Source: Methanoculleus frigidifontis (lineage in GTDB: Archaea; Halobacteriota; Methanomicrobia; Methanomicrobiales; Methanoculleaceae). Taken from it: DNA of 64,000 nucleotides. Under the pieces are notes generated by a model. It was not told where the DNA came from and did no database searches. It worked only from the letters and a program-made list of their open reading frames with translations. The stretch spans positions 434,001 through 498,000 of the forward strand of contig NZ_VCYH01000001.1 of NCBI RefSeq assembly GCF_030464345.1, given 5' to 3'. This document shows, in pieces, positions 58,761 to 64,000 of the stretch (position 1 is the stretch's first letter; every line of letters begins with the position of its first letter). The position numbers and the translations under genes were made by a program.

Positions 58761-60275
58761 CTACCCCGCATCGTTCGTGCAGGGCGGTTGCCGGTTTTTC
58801 ATCTCAAGGGCGAGCGTTGTGCATTCCCGCGCGATCTCGGTTTCAAAATCCGTCACCATGCAGTACTCGCGGCCTCCCCTGCACAGTTCGTTCGGTATTC
58901 GTTCATCGGGAAACTGCATGTCACGGAAGAATATGCAGAGGTCTCCACCCTGGTTGCTCATCTGCAGGGCTTTGAGCGACTGGAAGATGCACGTCATATA
59001 GAGCCTGCAGGCATCCTTCATCTCCGGATAGTCGACGTATGCCGTCCGGGACAGTGCCGTAAGAAGGATGTCGATCGGGTGATGCTGGAGCCGGCCGACC
59101 CCGTTCGGGTAATACGTAAACGCCGTCACGATTCCGGTGCGCAGGTCGTCGGGAATATCGCGCAGATCGTCGGGCAGCTGAAAGAGGTATCCTGATCGCA
59201 GACAGTGTGCCACGAATCTCCCGGTGATCTTGCAGTCTGCAAGAACTGCAGGAATAATGCGTGTATATGCTCCTTTGAGGGCTGCGTGCACGTACAGATT
59301 TTCATCCGAGAGTGAACGATCACCGGCCCATCCCGCACCCATCACCGATACTTCGGCGAGGACGGCATATGCCTTCGCTGCCATATTCCATCGCTCTTCC
59401 GAGAGTGTTTCCCGCAGGGTGATCAGTGCATCTTCGGTGTACGCCATGAGCGCGTCCTGCGAGAACTGTGGTCTGTCTCCTCTCCTGCTTGAGAGTATCT
59501 GCAAAATATTCCGGTAATATGCTTCTTTCTCTGCAGCGGAGTATGCCGGATCGTCGATGATCTCGTCAAAAAGATAGGTCTTGCCGAAAGAGGATCCGAT
59601 CCGAAACTTTTGGAGATACTCAATCTCTGGGGCCTGGTGGTTGAATTTCATTGCGCCGAAGAATGAACCGAGATATTTTGCAAAGAGTCCCCGCCGGATG
59701 TATTGTTCGGGACAGACTGCAACAAATCTGCAGACTTCGCTCTGGAGCAGTGCAGCCTCTTCGCTGCCGATTCCTGTCAGTTTGCCGAAGAGCTTTACCA
59801 GAGCATCAGGCTGAATGATGCGGTCCGGATCCGCACCTGCGACAAGATCTCTGTTTTGGAGGTATTTTCCCTTCAGGTCTTTTTTGAATTGCCGTACTTC
59901 GTTTTCCCGGCGTACAATCCCCTTATCTCTGAGTGAGGAATACCGGTAGTAGGTGACGGCTTCACGGTACATCGTGGAGTATCCCCGATACTGTTCGAGG
60001 TTCGTCGTGAGGAGCCCGTCTATGGATCTGACAGCCCGGGCGATGCGCCGCCGGTTGCAAAGCCTCCTCTGCTCCTGCCGTATGATGTTCGCGATCCTGT
60101 CGGGATCATATCCGTTGTTTCTGTACTGCAGGAGGTCGGCAAAGTCCCGGAGAACGTATCGGTGCGAGGCAGCATAGAGATCGGCACTGTCGTGAGCGCC
60201 GTAGAGTGCATCCAATACTTCCTGAACCGTGATACCCGCCTCCTCTGGCCTTCTGATGGTTCCAAAACGTTTCAA
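58761..60275 (-). CDS. Class I isoprenoid synthase-like enzyme 1
   Basis: A 504-residue soluble protein. The C-terminal 300 residues have the all-alpha class I terpenoid-synthase pattern with two Asp-rich motifs: DEIID at 237-241 (YLFDEIIDDP) and DDLRD at 369-373 (FQLPDDLRDIPDDL). They are 132 residues apart, about the spacing of trans-prenyl transferases. The first 160 residues are helical and match nothing I know. The second motif is reminiscent of phytoene/squalene synthases. The first motif is slightly divergent (DE instead of DD). The start is TTG at 60275, overlapping the stop of the upstream paralog. Substrate and product are unknown. Confidence 0.75.
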   Translation of the reverse strand: MKRFGTIRRPEEAGITVQEVLDALYGAHDSADLYAASHRYVLRDFADLLQYRNNGYDPDRIANIIRQEQRRLCNRRRIARAVRSIDGLLTTNLEQYRGYSTMYREAVTYYRYSSLRDKGIVRRENEVRQFKKDLKGKYLQNRDLVAGADPDRIIQPDALVKLFGKLTGIGSEEAALLQSEVCRFVAVCPEQYIRRGLFAKYLGSFFGAMKFNHQAPEIEYLQKFRIGSSFGKTYLFDEIIDDPAYSAAEKEAYYRNILQILSSRRGDRPQFSQDALMAYTEDALITLRETLSEERWNMAAKAYAVLAEVSVMGAGWAGDRSLSDENLYVHAALKGAYTRIIPAVLADCKITGRFVAHCLRSGYLFQLPDDLRDIPDDLRTGIVTAFTYYPNGVGRLQHHPIDILLTALSRTAYVDYPEMKDACRLYMTCIFQSLKALQMSNQGGDLCIFFRDMQFPDERIPNELCRGGREYCMVTDFETEIARECTTLALEMKNRQPPCTNDAG

Positions 60276-61735
60276 TGGCCATAGACCGGCTTGCTGCTCC
60301 AGCCGCCCCGCATGGTAACGGCGCTGTCCGAAGAGGTCTTCGCCGCTTCAGCCTCGATATCGACGATCACGCTGCTGTATTCACCTATGCGCGCCATTTC
60401 GGTGGTACAGGCATCGTCAGGGAAATGCAGTTCGCGAAAGAGTGTCTGCAGGTTCTCTTCCCCGTGCTTCATCTGGAGCATGCGGAGGGAGTGCGATATT
60501 CGGAGTACCCAGAGATCCCGTGCATCAGGTATGTTCCGGAGGTTTTCTTCCGAGATTCTGCGCACTGCCGCAAAGAACACCTCAACCGGGTGGACATCCA
60601 TGGCGCTGATGCCGTAGCGATAGTAATTGAACGGCGTGATGGTTTCTTCCTCCAGATCGTCGGTGATGTCGCGGAGGTCATCCGTAAGCTGATAGATGAG
60701 GCCCGCTCGCATGCAGTGTGCCAGAAACCCGGAATCGATGGTGTGGCCTGCAAGGATTGCCGGAATGATCCGGGTATATGCCGCTTTTATGGTGGCAATG
60801 GCGTACAGATCCGCCTCGGTAAGCGGCGTGGTATACTTCCAGTGGGATCCTGTGTAGGTCGCCTGCGCAATCGCGTGGTATGACTGCGCGACCATTCGTC
60901 CTCGCCGTTCATCAAGGATATCGCGCATATCCGTAAATGCCCGCTCCGAGAAGGCCATTACCGGATCGTTCGAATACTCCTGTTCGTCATACTTTTTGCT
61001 CGCGAGAATCTGCAGGACGTTCTGGAAATAGTCTGTCTTCTCCTCATCCGGATATCCCGGATCGTCGAGAATATCATCGAAGAGATACGTTGTTGCAAAG
61101 TGTCCTGAAAGCCGTGCAATACTCGTATAATCGGTGTTGCCGGCAGTCCGTGCAAAGAAGAACACCCCAAAAACAGATCGCATGAACTTTCCGAATACGC
61201 CCTTTTCAAGATAGGATTTTGGGCAGATGTCTATGAATTCACGGATGTATGCATGCAGCCATACAAAAGGTTCTTCTTGCTCTGTTCTACAGAAATACTG
61301 TGCAATCTGAATAAATTCTTCCTGCGACTCCAGAAAACTGTGATTCTCGCTCCGGCTTCCTGCAAGCAGCATCTCAACCCATCCGTGTATCTCGTCCTTC
61401 TCACGGTCCTGGTCCGCATTGATACCGAGATCCCGCATCATTGCAAATCGGTATATCCGCTCCTCAGCCAGCAAAAGCTCCCTGCGCTGCAGTCCCTTTT
61501 CGATATCGGTGGATAGGATCCGATCGGTGTACCCCACAACCGCTCGAACCCTCTTTAGATTCATGAGCCGTCTGCGCTCTCTTTTGAGAGACACAAGTAC
61601 GCGTTCCGGGTGATGCCTCTCCCTTCGGAATGCCAGCAGGTTCTGATAGTCATGTTCTGCATACGCATACGAGGCGCGGAATATATCGTGTTCCGGCGTT
61701 TCTCCAAAAAGGGCAATTCTCAAGTCTTCCGTCAT
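60272..61735 (-). CDS. Class I isoprenoid synthase-like enzyme 2
   Basis: A 487-residue paralog of the next gene downstream. It has canonical motifs DDILD at 220-224 (YLFDDILDDP) and DDLRD at 352-356 (YQLTDDLRDITDDLEEE), also 132 residues apart. The same kind of helical N-terminal domain (residues 1-150) is present, with QNLLAFRRERHHPERVLVSL resembling QYRNNGYDPDRIANIIRQE in enzyme 1. It is probably a prenyl-diphosphate-using enzyme: a synthase, cyclase or head-to-head coupling enzyme. It is the first gene of the pair and coupled by overlap (TTGA). An IS21 element begins 12-13 bases before its ATG, so its native promoter is displaced. Confidence 0.78.
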   Translation of the reverse strand: MTEDLRIALFGETPEHDIFRASYAYAEHDYQNLLAFRRERHHPERVLVSLKRERRRLMNLKRVRAVVGYTDRILSTDIEKGLQRRELLLAEERIYRFAMMRDLGINADQDREKDEIHGWVEMLLAGSRSENHSFLESQEEFIQIAQYFCRTEQEEPFVWLHAYIREFIDICPKSYLEKGVFGKFMRSVFGVFFFARTAGNTDYTSIARLSGHFATTYLFDDILDDPGYPDEEKTDYFQNVLQILASKKYDEQEYSNDPVMAFSERAFTDMRDILDERRGRMVAQSYHAIAQATYTGSHWKYTTPLTEADLYAIATIKAAYTRIIPAILAGHTIDSGFLAHCMRAGLIYQLTDDLRDITDDLEEETITPFNYYRYGISAMDVHPVEVFFAAVRRISEENLRNIPDARDLWVLRISHSLRMLQMKHGEENLQTLFRELHFPDDACTTEMARIGEYSSVIVDIEAEAAKTSSDSAVTMRGGWSSKPVYGH

Positions 61736-61753
61736 ACAATGCCCGGATGTTTT

Positions 61754-61809
61754 GGCTCATCGTAAACTGATCCACTTTCCCCAAAAAGGCTCACCATAAA
61801 TTGATCCAC
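61754..61809 (+). repeat. IS21 left-end direct repeats
   Basis: Two 22-base copies start GGCTCATCGTAAACTGATCC and GGCTCACCATAAATTGATCC and are spaced 34 bases apart. They differ at four positions. They are probable IstA binding sites. Confidence 0.85.
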
Positions 61810-61864
61810 CTATCCCCCCTCCGGTTCCATCATCCGATCTGGAGGGGTCCTGTAGGTGAAATCG

Positions 61865-63343
61865 ATGAGCGATATCCGACGCATTGTAGAGCTCTATAAT
61901 CTCTATGGATCCAAGAGACGAGTCGCCAGAGAACTCAATATCTCCCGGAATACCGTAGCACGGTATCTCCAGCGGGTTCAGGAGGTCAAAGATGGAATCG
62001 AAGAAACAATTCTTCCCCGGGATCGTCAGATTCAGCGTTCCTGCACTGCTCTCACTCCCGAGATTCGAGACCAGATCCATGCGATCTTAAAGGCGAATGC
62101 TGACCTCCCGAAGAAACAGCGGTGGACTGGACGGAAGATCTGGGATCATCTCGTCAAAGAGGGTTATACCATCAGTCATAGCACCGTCAAACGGGAGGTT
62201 GCTTTATGGAAAGACCAGTATGGTCATCGGGAAGTCTACATCGCTCAGGAAACGGATCCCGGGTGCCGCGCAGAGTTTGACTTTGGCAAGACGGATCTCC
62301 AGGTCAATGCCCGCTGGGGCAAGTTTCCCATGGCCTCCATGGTGCTCAACCATTCCCTGTATCGGTTCTCCTACCTTTACCATCGTGAGACATTGCTTGA
62401 GGTTCTTGATGCGCACATTCGGTTCTTCAACGAGATCGGTGGCGTACCGGAGACCATCTTCTACGATAACATGGCGGCCATCATCAACCCCAGAACCAAA
62501 GAGTGGAACTCCCGGTTTCTTGAGTTTTCCCTCCACTATGGGTTTGAACCCCATGCCTGCAATCCCCGGTCTCCGCACGAGAAAGGAACAGATGAGCAGT
62601 CTGTCGGCTACGTGAGACGGCGGGCATTCAGTGAGCGAACCACGTTCTCATCCCTAAAGGAAGCAAACCAGTATCTGGCAACAGCGGTCAAAGAGATCAA
62701 TGAGGGTTTCGTGTATCGCCGACCATCCCCTCCCAGTACAGGCCTCCTTCACGAGCAAGAAACATTTGCTCCTCTCCCGGCTCTTGAGTGTTCAACCTAT
62801 CAATCCCGTTCAGCCAGGATCTCAAAATACTCACATGTTGTCTTCGAGTCAAACTACTATTCGGTGCCGGATACCTATCCCGGGAATTATCTCACCCTGA
62901 ACTACTCTCCCGACACCGTTGAGCTGGTCGGTGGCAATGAGTTGCTTGCATGTCACGAACGCCGATTCGGAAAAGGGGAATTGGCCTACGACCTCACGCA
63001 CTTTCTCAAAACCTTTTCACGAAAACCGGGTGCACTCCAGCATTCCCGGGTATTCCGGCAGTTAGACGAGGCAATTCAGCACCTGCTCCATCAGCACTAT
63101 GCCGGGAGACACAAAGACTTCCTGCCGATCCTCTCGCTGTTCCATGAAGCATCGGAAGAGGAACTCGTTGCCGCGATCCGACTCCTGGAAGATCATGGCA
63201 TGGTTCCTACCTATGAGACCCTGCGATGCGTCATCATGCACCAGGCAGTTCAGCTGCCGGAGACCTCGTTTCCTCCGGATCGTATCAGCATGGAGGAACC
63301 GAATTTCTCTCACTACGATGGCTATCTCCGGGGTGTTCTCTGA
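61865..63343 (+). CDS. istA: IS21 transposase IstA
   Basis: A 492-residue DDE transposase. N-terminal HTH (IRRIVELYNLYGSKRRVARELNISRNTVARYL). The rve-type catalytic core starts at AEFDFGKTDLQV (first Asp), then YDNMAAIINP (second Asp) and SPHEKGTDEQSVGYVRR (Glu). The C-terminal Mu-transposase-like beta domain carries YQSRSARISKYSHVVFESNYY. ATG 61865 with AGGTGA five bases upstream is the better start; GTG 61856 is in frame. The stop overlaps the istB ATG (TGATG-type overlap at 63341-63345). Confidence 0.94.
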   Translation: MSDIRRIVELYNLYGSKRRVARELNISRNTVARYLQRVQEVKDGIEETILPRDRQIQRSCTALTPEIRDQIHAILKANADLPKKQRWTGRKIWDHLVKEGYTISHSTVKREVALWKDQYGHREVYIAQETDPGCRAEFDFGKTDLQVNARWGKFPMASMVLNHSLYRFSYLYHRETLLEVLDAHIRFFNEIGGVPETIFYDNMAAIINPRTKEWNSRFLEFSLHYGFEPHACNPRSPHEKGTDEQSVGYVRRRAFSERTTFSSLKEANQYLATAVKEINEGFVYRRPSPPSTGLLHEQETFAPLPALECSTYQSRSARISKYSHVVFESNYYSVPDTYPGNYLTLNYSPDTVELVGGNELLACHERRFGKGELAYDLTHFLKTFSRKPGALQHSRVFRQLDEAIQHLLHQHYAGRHKDFLPILSLFHEASEEELVAAIRLLEDHGMVPTYETLRCVIMHQAVQLPETSFPPDRISMEEPNFSHYDGYLRGVL

Positions 63344-64000
63344 TGCCTGCCGGAATTGAAGAACTCTGTCATATCCTGCGTCTCTCAGGGCTTGCTGCGG
63401 CAGTACGGGAACTTGAACCCGGTCCATGCTCCGAAGAGATTACGGGTTTTCTCCTTCATGCTCTGGAGTCTGAATACGAACTGAGATTAGCACGAAAACG
63501 GCTGAATGCCATCCGAATCGCGGGGTTTCCCACGATGAAGCGGTTTGATGAGGTTGTGGTCGATCTGTTGCCGGACGATGGACGAGCGTATCTTGCTGTC
63601 CTGAAACAGTTGCAGTTCATCGAAGAGCATCAGAATATCCTGATGATCGGGAACTCGGGAACCGGGAAGACCCATCTGGCGATCGCCACGGGAGTCCTGG
63701 CCTGTGAACACGGGTATCGGGTGATGTTCAAGACGACGGCGGGACTTGTCAATGAGTTGGTTGAAGCGAAACAGGAGCGGCGATTGACGTATCTTCTCCG
63801 ACAGCTGAAACGAGTGGATCTCCTGATCCTGGATGAATTGGGGTATATTACCTTTGACCTTGCAGGAGCGGAACTGCTCTTCCAGTTGCTTGCGTCTCGG
63901 TATGAGACCGCGAGCACGATGATTACGTCAAACCTGGTCTTCTCCGAGTGGGTGAAGATCTTTCACGATAAGGCACTGACAGCTGCCGTGCTTGACCGAA
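63343..64000 (+). CDS. istB: IS21 helper ATPase IstB, cut by the window end
   Basis: 219 codons are visible of a protein normally about 250 residues long. An N-terminal helical region is followed by Walker A GNSGTGKTH (residues about 103-111) and Walker B LLILDELGY, then SRYETASTMITSNLVFSEW, all typical of the DnaA/DnaC-like IstB ATPase. It assists IstA in target selection and strand transfer. The reading frame is open to base 64000 and continues outside the window. Confidence 0.93.
   Translation, partial: MPAGIEELCHILRLSGLAAAVRELEPGPCSEEITGFLLHALESEYELRLARKRLNAIRIAGFPTMKRFDEVVVDLLPDDGRAYLAVLKQLQFIEEHQNILMIGNSGTGKTHLAIATGVLACEHGYRVMFKTTAGLVNELVEAKQERRLTYLLRQLKRVDLLILDELGYITFDLAGAELLFQLLASRYETASTMITSNLVFSEWVKIFHDKALTAAVLDR

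Larger units (their letters stand above)
61748..64000 (+). mobile_element. IS21 family insertion sequence, right part outside the window
   Basis: The element begins with TG at about 61748. Two direct copies of a 22-base terminal repeat (GGCTCA-n2-n-TAAA-n-TGATCCAC) lie at 61754-61775 and 61788-61809, as is typical of the multiple transposase-binding repeats of IS21 ends. istA and istB follow, overlapping by one base. The other end lies beyond base 64000. Both genes appear intact as far as seen, so the element may be active. Confidence 0.9.

Noticed and set aside
1-64000. tRNA, rRNA or riboswitch genes
   Set aside because: No tRNA T-loop pattern with matching arms, no rRNA stretch and no known riboswitch core was recognised by eye; a covariance-model scan would be needed to exclude them.

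Overview
The window looks like chromosomal DNA of a GC-rich methanogenic euryarchaeon, most probably Methanomicrobiales (Methanoculleus-like). The taxon is inferred from gene content and style, not from a marker gene. Indicators are archaeal TATA boxes close to start codons, archaeal families (DUF354 glycosyltransferase, DUF1673 membrane proteins, FilR1/DUF1724 regulator, Tfx-like regulator), PGF-type C-terminal sorting signals, lipoproteins and UbiA. No rRNA, tRNA or CRISPR array was recognised.

Layout. 0-16.7 kb: decayed ZIP transporter, LonH-type protease, SpoIIAA-like protein, orphan DNA methyltransferase, Thr/Pro-repeat surface protein, a decayed ApeA-like HEPN defence gene facing a methyltransferase with an internal stop, Hsp20, an isoprenylcysteine-methyltransferase-like membrane protein, a methyltransferase coupled to a radical SAM/substrate-binding-protein fusion, HD hydrolase, two-TM potassium channel and a small paralogous protein. 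17.3-31.6 kb: exopolysaccharide or surface-glycan island (DUF354, GT2, large membrane protein, NodB-like deacetylase, two FemAB-like transferases, GT4, flippase, an alpha/alpha-toroid protein, a Cys/His-tailed protein). The island is bracketed by second copies of the HD gene (truncated) and of the small protein (intact). 32.2-40.7 kb: FilR1-like regulator, UbiA prenyltransferase with palindromic sites, class C serine hydrolase, a Tfx-like regulator heading a DUF1673 array, and a coiled-coil membrane pair with an ArsR-like regulator.

41.2-56.4 kb: a block of secreted lipoproteins, beta-propeller proteins and PGF-type proteins, with two paralogous membrane-anchored double winged-helix regulators. 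Seven sites sharing one promoter-proximal motif (GACGATC, then ACAGAAA, then a TATA-like box) lie upstream of its transcription units. This suggests a previously unnamed cell-surface regulon. 56.5-61.7 kb: cofactor-dependent phosphoglycerate mutase, glutamine synthetase, and a translationally coupled pair of large class I isoprenoid-synthase-like enzymes. An IS21 element (istA and partial istB, 61.75 kb to the window end) starts about a dozen bases upstream of the pair.

The most interesting candidates are the surface-protein regulon, the class I isoprenoid enzyme pair, the methyltransferase / radical SAM-binding-protein fusion, and the repeat-bracketed glycan island. Many genes carry single-base frameshifts or nonsense codons, so either decay is active or the assembly has residual indels. 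Raw reads would separate the two.
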